Part shown: in pieces, positions 50,970 through 60,429 of the stretch | How the letters are laid out: every line of letters begins with the position of its first letter | Position numbering within the stretch: the stretch's first letter is position 1 | NCBI RefSeq assembly: GCF_004353185.1 | Contig: NZ_SMUS01000007.1 | Coordinates: forward strand, 1 to 64,000 | DNA from: Clostridium cuniculi | GTDB lineage: Bacteria > Bacillota > Clostridia > Clostridiales > Clostridiaceae | DNA length: 64,000 nucleotides | Reading direction: 5' to 3' | Translations under genes and position numbers: made by a program | The notes under the pieces: model-generated | The model's input: the letters and a program-made list of their open reading frames with translations, nothing else | Told to the model about the DNA's origin: nothing | Database searches by the model: none

Positions 50970-51917
50970 CTAATGCAACTCCCTTAAGTTAAACAACCTA
51001 TCAAATTCATTTTTGGCAAATTGGCGTACATTTTCTTCAAAAACTTCATATTTTTCTAGAAACTCAGTTCCTTCTTTCGTTAAATATGTTTTACCACCAT
51101 TTTTACCACCATGCTTTCTTTCTACTACTTCATAACCTAATTGTTTTTCCATATAATTTATCATATTCCACGCCTTACTATAAGATAATGCCATTTGCCT
51201 ACATGCATTTCTTACAGAATGTGTATCTTGAATTAAAAATAAAAGCAATTTTGTTCTTGAATCAAAAAATAAAGATTCTTTTTCAATACTTATTTTAATA
51301 AAAGAATGCATCATATCATCATTGTGTTTTTCTAAAAGGTTGTCCAATCTATTAATATCATCTGTATTATGTAAAATCCCCTCATCTTCTACATCTACCC
51401 ATTTTCTTTTAACTCCTATTTTCTGAATAGCTCCTCGCATTCCCATGTCTCCATCATATTCAAGAATTTCAGGAATCAATTCAGAAGCTATTAAAATAGG
51501 ATGTCCAGATTTTCCATTATAAGATGGAGAAACAACCTTTTCATTATAATTCAACATACTTTCTATAGTCCCTGAAGTAAACATTGGAATATTAGCAGGA
51601 TTAAATATAATCTGATCACATTTATCTTTTAAATAATTCAAGCCTATTTTTGCATAATCAAACATTTGAGAATTTTCATAGTCTTCATTTTTTAAAAATA
51701 TAACTCCGAAGCTAGCAAGATCACGTTCAATTTCATAAGATTCATAACCAGTAACAACTACAATAGGATAAATTCCAGCTCTTTGAAAAGTTAAAACTAT
51801 TCTTTTTATTACAGAAATAGACCCAACCTTTAATAATGGTTCAGATTTATCACTTTCAAATATTTTTCTAACAGCAGCAATTACTCCTCCTGTTATTTTC
51901 TTTTTATTAGTTAGCAT
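50970..51917 (-). CDS. MobA-like nucleotidyltransferase fused to ModE-like HTH
   Basis: The 315-residue protein joins an N-terminal NTP-transferase domain of the MobA/MocA type (about 1-200, with PLLKVGSISVIKRIV and SGHPILI) to a C-terminal winged helix (about 220-300) with LSYSKAWNMINYME and GGKNGGKTYLTKEG, typical of ModE N-terminal/LysR-type domains. MocA-like domains transfer CMP or GMP to molybdopterin. The glycine loop near residue 10 (GGVIAAVRK) lacks the usual SxRMG, so catalysis is doubtful. It may be a molybdenum-responsive or cofactor-responsive regulator. Confidence 0.8.
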   Translation of the reverse strand: MLTNKKKITGGVIAAVRKIFESDKSEPLLKVGSISVIKRIVLTFQRAGIYPIVVVTGYESYEIERDLASFGVIFLKNEDYENSQMFDYAKIGLNYLKDKCDQIIFNPANIPMFTSGTIESMLNYNEKVVSPSYNGKSGHPILIASELIPEILEYDGDMGMRGAIQKIGVKRKWVDVEDEGILHNTDDINRLDNLLEKHNDDMMHSFIKISIEKESLFFDSRTKLLLFLIQDTHSVRNACRQMALSYSKAWNMINYMEKQLGYEVVERKHGGKNGGKTYLTKEGTEFLEKYEVFEENVRQFAKNEFDRLFNLRELH

Positions 51918-52052
51918 ATGTACACTTCCTACTCCTAATATATTTTAATTTAATTAAATCTAATATATATTTTACATAAATCATATTATAAGCTCAATAT
52001 TTGTAATTTTTTATTAATATTTACAAATCATTTTTTTTTAAAGATTTAAAAA

Positions 52053-52257
52053 CCGCCCTCCTCAACTCCTATTCTCATCTCTATTTTTTCTTGCTTTAAC
52101 GCAAAAAAGTCTCATATGAAACTATTTTAATTTCATATGAGACCTTATTTTTCGAAACTTTTTTATAATTCTTTTCGTAGCTATTTTATAAAGTTCGAAA
52201 ATTTTTTTATAAGTAAACATAGTAGCTAATAAATACTTATTAGCTACAGAGATAAGG
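52053..52257. repeat. Hairpin-iteron intergenic repeat, copy A
   Basis: This gene-free stretch (51918-52391) holds a pyrimidine-rich tract, TTTAACGCAAAAAAG, a hairpin (AGTCTCATATGAAA 52108-52121 with TTTCATATGAGAC 52131-52143), and three iterons of the form TTCGAAAnTTTTTTATAA centred on CG at 52153, 52176 and 52196. Then come TAAGTAAAC and a second hairpin GTAGCTAATAA/TTATTAGCTAC. The remainder is AT-rich with no visible gene. Confidence 0.8.
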
Positions 52258-52391
52258 ATAAATTTTATTACTATACAGCAAATAATTCACACCTCAACAA
52301 ATTTGTTTTTAATATTAAAAATAAATCATCAATAAAACCAAATATAAACTCACATTCAAAATATAATTCTAATAATTTAATTTTAATGCTA

Positions 52392-53147
52392 TTATTTTTT
52401 TCTGGAAACTATTATATATCTGTGCTCAATACTCTCTACATATCCCTTAGAATTTATATCTTCATTTAATTTACATAGTTCCTCAAAGCAATTCTCTACA
52501 GAGAAATTTGGAAATTCCCATTCAATAATTTTAGCAAAATAAACAATTGCCCCAATATCTCTAAAACGTAAATAAGGAAAATATTCATTAGCATATAAAA
52601 TTTCAAATAAGTTATTTTCTAATTTTTTTAGGTTATTATTTAAAGTATTATTTGAATATAATGGCTTAAAGCCTTTTATTAATGCCTTAGATAATATTTC
52701 ATTATTCTTTCCACCTACTTGTTGAGTAATGAAAATTCCATTAGTCTTTAGTATTCTACTTACTTCATTAATATCAAAGGATTCGTGTCTATTGATAATT
52801 ATATCAAAAGTATTATCTTCAAAAGGTAATTGAGAATCATTAAAAACCTGCTTCACTTCAATTCCAAGTGGTTCTAAATTTTGTTTGCATAGCTCAAAAT
52901 TAGGTTTCCACATTTCTGTAACAGATGTGTTATTGTAAGGATGATTAAGTGACAATAAAAACTCTCCACCACCAGTACCCATATCTAATAATTTATAATA
53001 TGACCTTAAATATTTCTTTAATATCTCCTCATAATTCCAAGGTAATTCTTCATCATCCCATCTATTTTCTAAATAAGAGAAGTCCCACCCCTTAAATGTA
53101 TCCTGTTCTTCTTTTTTCCATACTTCTTTTAATTTACTATAATTCAT
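52392..53147 (-). CDS. SAM-dependent methyltransferase
   Basis: The 251-residue protein has a class I methyltransferase motif I (LLDMGTGGGEFLLSL, about 60-75), motif II/III and INRHESF. The substrate is unknown. The start is set at 53147, where AGAGGGG lies upstream; the ATG at 53165 precedes that site. It is followed by repeat copy A. Confidence 0.85.
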   Translation of the reverse strand: MNYSKLKEVWKKEEQDTFKGWDFSYLENRWDDEELPWNYEEILKKYLRSYYKLLDMGTGGGEFLLSLNHPYNNTSVTEMWKPNFELCKQNLEPLGIEVKQVFNDSQLPFEDNTFDIIINRHESFDINEVSRILKTNGIFITQQVGGKNNEILSKALIKGFKPLYSNNTLNNNLKKLENNLFEILYANEYFPYLRFRDIGAIVYFAKIIEWEFPNFSVENCFEELCKLNEDINSKGYVESIEHRYIIVSRKK

Positions 53148-53187
53148 AACTGCCCCTCTTTTCATATATTTTTTAATTAATAGAAAA

Positions 53188-53262
53188 TTGATGCAGTTTA
53201 CTGATAGTATATATAAATTTATTCTTGGTACGATCTACTATCAGCTATTATAACTGCATCAA
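53188..53262 (-). terminator. Long hairpin / terminator after the acetyltransferase gene
   Basis: TTGATGCAGTT (53188-53198) pairs with AACTGCATCAA (53252-53262), with an inner CTGATAGTA/TACTATCAG pair. It lies 115 bp beyond the GNAT stop, with a T-rich minus-strand tail. It could instead be a small miniature element. Confidence 0.55.
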
Positions 53263-53376
53263 GTAGTTAATTCGTTCTTTTCCCATCTTGAGATTTCACC
53301 CACTTTCAAATTCAAAATTTGTCTATTAGTTATATAATAAGTAATTCACATAAGTTTAAGATTGTTTATTATTTAC

Positions 53377-53919
53377 TTAGTTATTTTCATATTCATTTTT
53401 AAAAATACTATAATATAATACATTAACTACCATATTGTCTAATCTTTCTAAAGTTTCTTTTCTTGTAAATTTATATTTGAAACCACATTTTTCATTAACT
53501 CTTTTAGAGTTATTATTAAAATCAAAATGACCACACCAAATTAAATCTAAGTTCATTTCAATAAATCCATACTCAAGCAACGCTTTTACTGCTTCTGGAA
53601 CATAATTATTTCCCCAATATTTTGGATTTAAAACATAACCAATTTCCCTTTGATTTAAATATTCCAAAGAAACATCTGGTTTGCTATTATGTAATCCTAT
53701 GCCACCAATTACTTTATTCTCTTTCTTTAAAACTATTGCATATGAATCATTATTACTTATGAACATATTTATTATTTCTTTACTTTCATCTTCTGATTTA
53801 TGTGGTTTCCATCCAGCATTTGGACCAACTAATTCACTTTTGGCATATTCATATAAATCGCTACTATCACTAATGGTCCAAGGTCTTATAATTAGTCTAT
53901 CTGTAATAATCTCTTTCAT
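53377..53919 (-). CDS. GNAT family acetyltransferase (RimJ/RimL-like)
   Basis: A 180-residue protein (ITDRLIIRPWTISDSSDLYE; GYVLNPKYWGNNYVPEAVKA; NNSKRVNEKCGFKYKFT) typical of RimJ/RimL-type N-acetyltransferases. It transfers acetyl groups from acetyl-CoA to an unknown amine. AAGGGGGA precedes the ATG. Confidence 0.9.
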   Translation of the reverse strand: MKEIITDRLIIRPWTISDSSDLYEYAKSELVGPNAGWKPHKSEDESKEIINMFISNNDSYAIVLKKENKVIGGIGLHNSKPDVSLEYLNQREIGYVLNPKYWGNNYVPEAVKALLEYGFIEMNLDLIWCGHFDFNNNSKRVNEKCGFKYKFTRKETLERLDNMVVNVLYYSIFKNEYENN

Positions 53920-54188
53920 TTTAATTCCCCCTTTTTAATTCGCTATATAATACAATTATTCATTAACTATTTAATAATATATTAACACAAATTTCAACTT
54001 TATCCCATAAATTCCTTATTATATATATATGCTATTACACCAATATACTCTATACTATTAAAATATTCATCATCTATTAAATATCTATCATCATTCTTAT
54101 AAAGTTTTCTACTAATTGTTTTCACTATTTAAAAGTGTCACTTTATATAATTTTATATTATTTTTACAATTCTAGCATATTTAAATTT

Positions 54189-54331
54189 CCCACCCTCTCT
54201 TCCCTACTTCTCACCTCTCATTTTCCTTGGGTTAACGCAAAAAGAGCCCCATACAAAATCATTACAATTTTATATGAGACTCTATTTTTCGGAACTATTT
54301 TATAAAGTTCGGAACTTTTTTATAAGTAAAC
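54189..54331. repeat. Hairpin-iteron intergenic repeat, copy B
   Basis: Within the 783-bp gene-free stretch 53920-54702. A pyrimidine tract is followed by TTAACGCAAAAAGAGCCCCA, a hairpin to TATATGAGACTCT, and two iterons TTCGGAACT(A/T)TTTTATAA with CG at 54290 and 54310, then TAAGTAAAC. It is nearly identical to copy C. Confidence 0.85.
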
Positions 54332-54339
54332 AATTAATG

Positions 54340-54538
54340 TTCACTCAAAAAAAAGTCTCGAAAAAACTCTCACCTGCCTCTAGACTAGATTTCATCAAGG
54401 ATTAGCGTCACTTTTTTAAGTGCAGTAATAAAAAAGTCTCGAAAAAATATTTTTGTATTTTTGAGGAGTTATCCACAAGGGCAAACCTTCGGTTGCAGAG
54501 AAAAGGATTGCTCAGTCATAAAAATGTCTCGAAAATTT
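54340..54538. repeat. Inverted iteron-like sites between copies B and C
   Basis: AAAAGTCTCGAAAAAA-type motifs occur at about 54349-54366, 54431-54447 and 54520-54537. Read on the minus strand they resemble the iterons (TTTTTCGAGACTTTTT). The region also holds one TTATCCACA DnaA-box-like site at 54469. No gene is supported here. Confidence 0.6.
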
Positions 54539-54697
54539 CTCACCTCTCTTCCCTCCTTCTCACCTCCCATTTTTCCTACCCTAACGCAAAAAGAGCCCCA
54601 TACAAAATCATTACAATTTCATATGAGACTCTATTTTTCGGAACTTTTTTATAAGTAAACATAGTAGCTAATAAATTCTTATTAGCTACAGAAATAA
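54539..54697. repeat. Hairpin-iteron intergenic repeat, copy C
   Basis: Pyrimidine tract, CTAACGCAAAAAGAGCCCCA, hairpin to CATATGAGACTCT, one iteron with CG at 54639, TAAGTAAAC, then GTAGCTAATAA/TTATTAGCTAC as in copy A. It ends just beyond the stop of the 308-aa gene and may terminate it. Confidence 0.85.
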
Positions 54698-54702
54698 GGT
54701 TA

Positions 54703-55629
54703 TCATAATGATTTTTTTACATTAATAGTTTTTATTCTATCCTCTGTAATTTTATAAATTGATATATATTTATTATCAGCTACAATCTTCTCTGCAACCT
54801 TACAAAATTTTTCTTTTGTAACACCATTTTCCCCTATATTATAATCAGATAAAAATCCACATAAATAATCAGGAATTCTATTCATACCCTCCCAAAATAT
54901 CTTACCATCTTCATCACTTCCAACTACAACTTCAAATTTTTTATATTCTTCCCCAAATTTATATACACATAAACAATGCCTTTGAACATTATATAGCACA
55001 AATGCTAAACGATTATAAGCAGTAGTAATTTTATCAATATCCGAAAACCAACCAACTAATTCAATTTCTATATATTGTTTCAATAAATGCGTTATATATG
55101 AAACAATAAAAGAAATGTAAATTATTTCTCTAAATAATTTTATGTTAGCTGATGGACGTTTTATTTCTTTTAAAGCGCTTTGTAAGATACTTCTAACCTC
55201 TAGGTAATATTTTTTATCTGGCTCATTGTTAATCCATCTATTCACCATTTGTAATATTTCCCTTAAATATATCTCTATATTTTTTCTATCAAATCCTCTT
55301 ATTATAAAATTCTTTTTATCTAAAATAAAATTGAAAGAATATGTTAATCCACAATGATAAAAATTACAAAACTCATCACTTATTGCCCTTGCTTTTTTAA
55401 TATCCGTTTTTGCTATTAGTTCTATATAACTTTGTATTTCCCTAAAGTCATATACATATGGAAATAATGTAAATGTAATAACATCATTATTCTTATTTTT
55501 ATCTCCTATACAATAATCACTACATATTACCCATTTTTTAATGTCTTTATACCTATTTATATACTCTCTAAAATCACTTTTTTTATTATTCTCAATAGCC
55601 TCATTCAAGCTTTTAAAAACTCTATTCAT
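54703..55629 (-). CDS. Hypothetical protein, 308 aa
   Basis: I do not recognise this protein. It opens MNRVFKSLNEAIENNKKSDF and is mainly helical, with a more hydrophobic patch near 165-190 and scattered cysteines. It lies between repeat copy C and the dinG-like gene, is co-directional with the Tn7-like remnant, and may be cargo. AGGGAAG precedes the ATG. Confidence 0.65.
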   Translation of the reverse strand: MNRVFKSLNEAIENNKKSDFREYINRYKDIKKWVICSDYCIGDKNKNNDVITFTLFPYVYDFREIQSYIELIAKTDIKKARAISDEFCNFYHCGLTYSFNFILDKKNFIIRGFDRKNIEIYLREILQMVNRWINNEPDKKYYLEVRSILQSALKEIKRPSANIKLFREIIYISFIVSYITHLLKQYIEIELVGWFSDIDKITTAYNRLAFVLYNVQRHCLCVYKFGEEYKKFEVVVGSDEDGKIFWEGMNRIPDYLCGFLSDYNIGENGVTKEKFCKVAEKIVADNKYISIYKITEDRIKTINVKKSL

Positions 55630-55690
55630 ATTAAAACACTTCCCTAACTTAGTATCAAGTATCTCTTAATTAAATTTATTAATGTACTTT

Positions 55691-57733
55691 TTATATAAAT
55701 TTATTTCTTATAAATTCCTTTAAATCCTCTAAATTATTTGTTTTAACCTTTATAGGTAACGACTCAAAAACTATGTTTTTATACTCCATTTTAGAACTAT
55801 CACTTATTCTAGAGTCTAATATAGTTACTATTCCTTTATCTGTAGCATTTCTAATTAATCTTCCTACACCTTGTCTAAGTTTTATTATCATTTCTGGTAC
55901 ATCAACTTCCATTAATGGATTTTCTACTAAAGTCTTTTTATAATCACTAACAGGGTCTGGTACTGAAAACGGTAATTTAAATATTATTAAACTTGTTAAT
56001 GCTTCACCCTCAATACTTACTCCTTCCCAATAAGCTCCCGTACCTAATAAAACTGAATTTTTATCTTCTTTAAATTCTTTTATCATCAAATCTTGAGATA
56101 CACCTTCTTCTTGTACTAATAGTTTGAACTTTAAATTTTTTTCATTTAATCCATTATATACTTTATTCATATCTTCTTTTGATGTAAATAAAATCATAGT
56201 TCTTCCATTTGTTAATTCTATTAATTCAGTAATTACCTCTATGCTTTTTTCAATAAATTCATTTCTTTGTTTTCTTGGATGTGGCATATCTTCTCTATAG
56301 TATAAAATTGAATTTTCAGCGTAGTTATATGGCGATTCTTTAGGTTCTGATAAAATAGCTTGTTCATTAACAGGATAACCTATATTTTTAATAATATATC
56401 TATACCTATCTTCATTTTCTCCACTTGCCTTATCTGTTAATGTTGCAGATGTTAAAATCGTATTAAAGTTAGGATTGTTAAAAAATAACTCTCGTATCAT
56501 TTTTTGAAGTTCCTTTGGACATTCAACAATTGTAATATTATTAATATTGCTCTTCTTACCTTTCATTTCAATCCAAAATAAATAATTAGATTGATTATCT
56601 AATAAATTTTTTGTAAGACCTTCTATCTCAAATAAATTTTCCATTATATTATACTGTTGTTCTTCCACCCTATCATTCTCTACTAATTGAACTTTAATAT
56701 TTAAATCTGATACAAACACTTTTAAATCATCTAATTCTTTACTTATCTTTTCTATTGTTATGTAATATCTCTCAATATCACTATCTATATTACCTATACT
56801 TTTTTTCTGCTGTATTACCTGCCTTAATAATTCATTAAATATTTTTTCAACTATAGAAAAAATATCATTACCTATTTCCAACTCCCTTTCATATCTATTT
56901 ACAAAATTAATTGCTTCTCTTAATTTATTTACTAGGCTTTTATATAAATAACCTTTTTTTAACGAATTTCTAACCTTTTCTTCTAAATTATGTGCTTCAT
57001 CAACAACTATTAAAGCTGTTTTATTTGACAATATACTTCGTATTCCTTTTTGTTTTTTTCTTAAATCCATAGTTAATAAATCGTGGTTGCATAATATAAT
57101 TCCTTCTGTTGTTATTAACTTACTTCTTAATTTCATATACTCACAACTATCATATAATTCACAACGTTTCCCATTACAATATTCATCATCAACATTAATT
57201 TTATTCCAAATAGAATCTTTTACAGCATAAGGTAATTTAATTCTATCAAAGTTCTCATCTTTTTTAAGCCATAATTCTAACCATTCTTCTATAGTGATAT
57301 TTTCTTCTAAATATTCCAATACCCTCTTACTGCACTTAAAATGAGACTTGCCTTTCGCTAATATTACATCTGGATAAATATGAATTATCTTACTTATTTT
57401 CTTTATATCATTTACTAATTGCTCTTGAAGTATTATTGTTGAAGTTGATATAACCACAGGCAAATTAGTATATAAATTAAAATATATCAGTGGAACTAAA
57501 TAAGCATATGATTTACCAATCCCAACACCAGCTTCAATCATAATATGCTGATTATCCCTTATAGCTTCACTTATATCTAATGCCATATTTTCTTGGCCCT
57601 CTCTAGATTCATATCCCAATCTAGGTAATTTTTCTATAAATAAATCATAAACTTTACCTGAAATCTTTTCTCCATAATCTTTACTTATTATTTTAGTATC
57701 ATAAAATTCAGTGTATTTTTCTTTAAATATCAT
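55691..57733 (-). CDS. dinG: DinG/XPD-family DNA helicase
   Basis: The 680-residue superfamily 2 helicase has Walker A GVGIGKS (69-75), a four-Cys Fe-S region (CSKR, CNGKRCELYDSC), a DEAH box near 245 and the C-terminal motif GVGRLIRN. DinG-type 5'-3' helicases unwind R-loops and replication intermediates. It lies 48 bp after the TniQ-like gene and could be part of the same element or chromosomal. AGGAGA precedes the ATG. Confidence 0.88.
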   Translation of the reverse strand: MIFKEKYTEFYDTKIISKDYGEKISGKVYDLFIEKLPRLGYESREGQENMALDISEAIRDNQHIMIEAGVGIGKSYAYLVPLIYFNLYTNLPVVISTSTIILQEQLVNDIKKISKIIHIYPDVILAKGKSHFKCSKRVLEYLEENITIEEWLELWLKKDENFDRIKLPYAVKDSIWNKINVDDEYCNGKRCELYDSCEYMKLRSKLITTEGIILCNHDLLTMDLRKKQKGIRSILSNKTALIVVDEAHNLEEKVRNSLKKGYLYKSLVNKLREAINFVNRYERELEIGNDIFSIVEKIFNELLRQVIQQKKSIGNIDSDIERYYITIEKISKELDDLKVFVSDLNIKVQLVENDRVEEQQYNIMENLFEIEGLTKNLLDNQSNYLFWIEMKGKKSNINNITIVECPKELQKMIRELFFNNPNFNTILTSATLTDKASGENEDRYRYIIKNIGYPVNEQAILSEPKESPYNYAENSILYYREDMPHPRKQRNEFIEKSIEVITELIELTNGRTMILFTSKEDMNKVYNGLNEKNLKFKLLVQEEGVSQDLMIKEFKEDKNSVLLGTGAYWEGVSIEGEALTSLIIFKLPFSVPDPVSDYKKTLVENPLMEVDVPEMIIKLRQGVGRLIRNATDKGIVTILDSRISDSSKMEYKNIVFESLPIKVKTNNLEDLKEFIRNKFI

Positions 57734-57781
57734 TTCATTCTCCTATATCATTTAAATAATACATTATCATTTTACCATATT

Positions 57782-59236
57782 CTACATTTTAATGCCTGCT
57801 TTCCTTTTTACTTTTGATTCTGTAGCTATTTCATTATTAAAACAATTATTCCTAACCCAAACCACTCTTCTTTTTTGGTAATCCTCAATACTTTCTACAA
57901 TACTATTTATTAATTCTTTACTTTTGGGAATATTATCTAATTTCTTTTCAATTAATGTAACTTCACCTATTTTTCTACCTATTAATCCTTTAGTTACTCT
58001 AACTGGTTTTATACTTTCATCTAATAGTTCTGGTAATATATCTTTAACTTTTTTTAAAACTTCTTCATCTCTTTTTTTCCAATTAATATTCTTTTTTCCT
58101 TGTTTTCTTTTCCTTTTCGGTGAATTTTCTCTTAACCAAGCCTTATCATATCTATATAAAAAATCATATACACCTCTATCAAAAGCTCTTATTTTAGTAG
58201 TTGTTGAGTGTGGATTTTCTTTTATAAAATTCAGCCATTTTTCTCTCTTTAAATTAATTTCATTAATATCTTTCTTAATCTTTTTGCTGAAAGTACAGTC
58301 AAACTCCCTACTATTAAATAACTCTTTTATATCTATTCCTAAGAAATCAATCATAAGCAGATGATATAGTGGATGAAAAAAAGTTCTATGCTTTCTTGTT
58401 ATCTTAGTTAACCAACTATTATTATCTCCTACTGAAACATCACAATTTAATAACTGTAAATATTTATGTCCATAAAATTCAATAAACTTTTGGTGTAATA
58501 TATCTTGATTTACTTTATGCTTACCATCTGCAATTCCTAACATAACCAATTTATTAATATAATAATCTCTAAAAAACTCCTTATTTTTATGTATATAAAA
58601 ATCCTTTAAAAGATACCTCGAATTATTTATTAAAGATATCTGCTTTTTTATAATTTCTTCATCAAGCTCTACTACAATTTCTTTAGCTTTATAATTAAAG
58701 TGATTTATATTAATAAACTCCTGTCTATTCTTAACCTCTTCATTTAATACTTCAAAAAGTGAAATCTTATGCTTATCACAAATTAATATGCCTAATATTT
58801 GATGTTCTCTATGCCAATATGCCTCCCCATATTTTTCTTTATCTTCTCTAATGCATTCTTTACAATATTTTAAATTATTCTTATTACTCATATTATTATT
58901 AGATAATCCTAGTGTAGAAAAAATTCTTGACCCATCCCCACTTTTCATTAATTCAAATATAATATTAGTCCTTTCATAATCTGAAAAGGCTAAATAATAT
59001 TTATATAATGTAGTTTTATTAATAAATTCTTCTATACTTACTTCATAATTTAAAGGTAAATTCTTTTTCAAATCTATGAAATTTGAAGGAAGATGTTTAC
59101 TAGCAGTAACACTTACCTTCCCATATAGCTCTCTTAATAAAGCTTTAGAGTTTGTATTACCACTCCAAACTCTATACCTACTTACTAAACTATAAAAAGT
59201 TTCATCTTCATATATATAAGGAAAAAAATATATCAT
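57782..59236 (-). CDS. TniQ/TnsD-family transposition protein
   Basis: The 484-residue protein opens YFFPYIYEDETFYSLVSRY, the TniQ/TnsD start, and has the zinc-finger set Cys125, Cys128, His142/His145, Cys153 and His156. The C-terminal half is basic, with KRKRKQGKK, as in TnsD. TnsD directs Tn7-like elements to a specific chromosomal site. The start codon overlaps an AGGAGGTG within the end of the tnsC remnant. tnsA and tnsB are missing here. Confidence 0.87.
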   Translation of the reverse strand: MIYFFPYIYEDETFYSLVSRYRVWSGNTNSKALLRELYGKVSVTASKHLPSNFIDLKKNLPLNYEVSIEEFINKTTLYKYYLAFSDYERTNIIFELMKSGDGSRIFSTLGLSNNNMSNKNNLKYCKECIREDKEKYGEAYWHREHQILGILICDKHKISLFEVLNEEVKNRQEFININHFNYKAKEIVVELDEEIIKKQISLINNSRYLLKDFYIHKNKEFFRDYYINKLVMLGIADGKHKVNQDILHQKFIEFYGHKYLQLLNCDVSVGDNNSWLTKITRKHRTFFHPLYHLLMIDFLGIDIKELFNSREFDCTFSKKIKKDINEINLKREKWLNFIKENPHSTTTKIRAFDRGVYDFLYRYDKAWLRENSPKRKRKQGKKNINWKKRDEEVLKKVKDILPELLDESIKPVRVTKGLIGRKIGEVTLIEKKLDNIPKSKELINSIVESIEDYQKRRVVWVRNNCFNNEIATESKVKRKAGIKM

Positions 59237-59241
59237 TGCTA

Positions 59242-60100
59242 TTACACCTCCTGCAATAAATCATCTAACTTTTTTATATATCCTACCTCTTTCAATTTTT
59301 CATATATACTTTTATCTTCATCTTTTGCCCTTTTAGCAATACCTCTAATATCATCTTCTTTAAAGATTTTCTTATTTGTTTTAGTTACTTTACTACTTCT
59401 ATTTATATCTCCTGTTATTAAATCAATAATAATCCTAACCAATCTATTCACATTTGATTCACCTATAGATAATACTCCTTCTAAATATTCATTAAATTCA
59501 TTATCTTTATAACCTAATTCTAGTAATTTAATAACTACTTCTTCTTTTAAATCATTTAAGTTCTTCTGTTTAATATCACTCTTAACCTTCTTTAAACTTT
59601 CTAATTTTTCATTAAATTCTAATGATTTTTTCTCTTTTTCTATAAAAGAATCTATATTTAATGGCATAATATCATCAAAATTAGCTAATTCATTAACTTT
59701 TCCATTTTTTAATGCATTAAGCATAGGTTTCAACATTTTAAAGTTTTCTTTCGCTACTTTTTTTATTAATTTAATATCTATAATCTCCTTATTAGTAGAA
59801 ATAGCCTTTACTTGAGCCATAAAAAATAACTTTAAAACAATATCTATAATTCCTTGGCTTTCCTCATAAAGAGAATTAATAATATCATTACTTAACTTTT
59901 GTGGGTTCTTAACCCTCTGATACTCCCACAAACCTTCAACTAACATTGTGAACTCTTCATTATTATCAAGCCTATTCCAAAATATATTACCTTGTCCGCA
60001 ACTTCTTCTTGCTTGTCTAAATTCATTTTCAAAAAGTGGTAATACCAATTAGAATTACTGGTATAGATACTGTATTAATTAAAGTAATAAAAAAAGTGCC
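59242..60100 (-). pseudogene. TnsC-like ATPase, 3' fragment
   Basis: The frame from 59242 to 60048 encodes the C-terminal part of TnsC (LPLFENEFRQARRSCGQGN, EGLWEYQR, LYEESQGIIDIVLKLFF). Before it, in another frame, lie codons for FITLINTVSIPVILIG, the segment that normally precedes it, so a frameshift lies near 60040-60050. The Walker motifs and everything upstream are lost where IS-like sequence begins near 60100. It cannot act as a normal transposition ATPase. Confidence 0.82.
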
Positions 60101-60146
60101 TTGCGCCACGCTCCCTTCAGGAATTTAATTTTAAGTATTCTAAAAG

Positions 60147-60172
60147 GCATAGAACCAACATCGGTTCTATGC
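60147..60172. repeat. Hairpin near the IS91-like element end
   Basis: GCATAGAACC (60147-60156) pairs perfectly with GGTTCTATGC (60163-60172) around a six-base loop, with a T-run on the plus strand. IS91 elements carry hairpins at their termini. Confidence 0.7.
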
Positions 60173-60243
60173 TATATTTTTCCTATTAATTAATACTTTA
60201 TTCCGTATATCTCAGTAAATTCTTTAGGTCTCATTATTCCCCC

Positions 60244-60417
60244 TCACGTTTCGCATGAAAAGCATGGCGGCTCATTAATATCGCTTTGATCCATCTCGTC
60301 AAAGTATTCAATCACTTCTTCAGGTATATTCTCTTTAAGCCCACAACTAGTACAAATATATATTATTTCTTCTGTATTTACTTTATCTCCTCCAACTACT
60401 TTGTCTTCGGAATTATT
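60244..60417 (-). pseudogene. IS91-associated zinc-ribbon protein fragment
   Basis: A minus-strand frame without a start codon encodes EEIIYICTSCGLKENIPEEV and ends PPCFSCET. The CTSC and CFSC pairs resemble a small zinc-ribbon protein that accompanies IS91-like transposases in clostridia. Confidence 0.5.
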
Positions 60418-60429
60418 TTACCATCTAAT

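Noticed and set aside
54469-54477. DnaA box as evidence of a replication origin
   Set aside because: Only one TTATCCACA is present, with no cluster and no replication gene beside it.
54461-54658. A 65-codon plus-strand open frame across repeat copy C
   Set aside because: It runs over the pyrimidine tract and hairpin of a repeated element, has no good ribosome binding site and shows no protein-like conservation.
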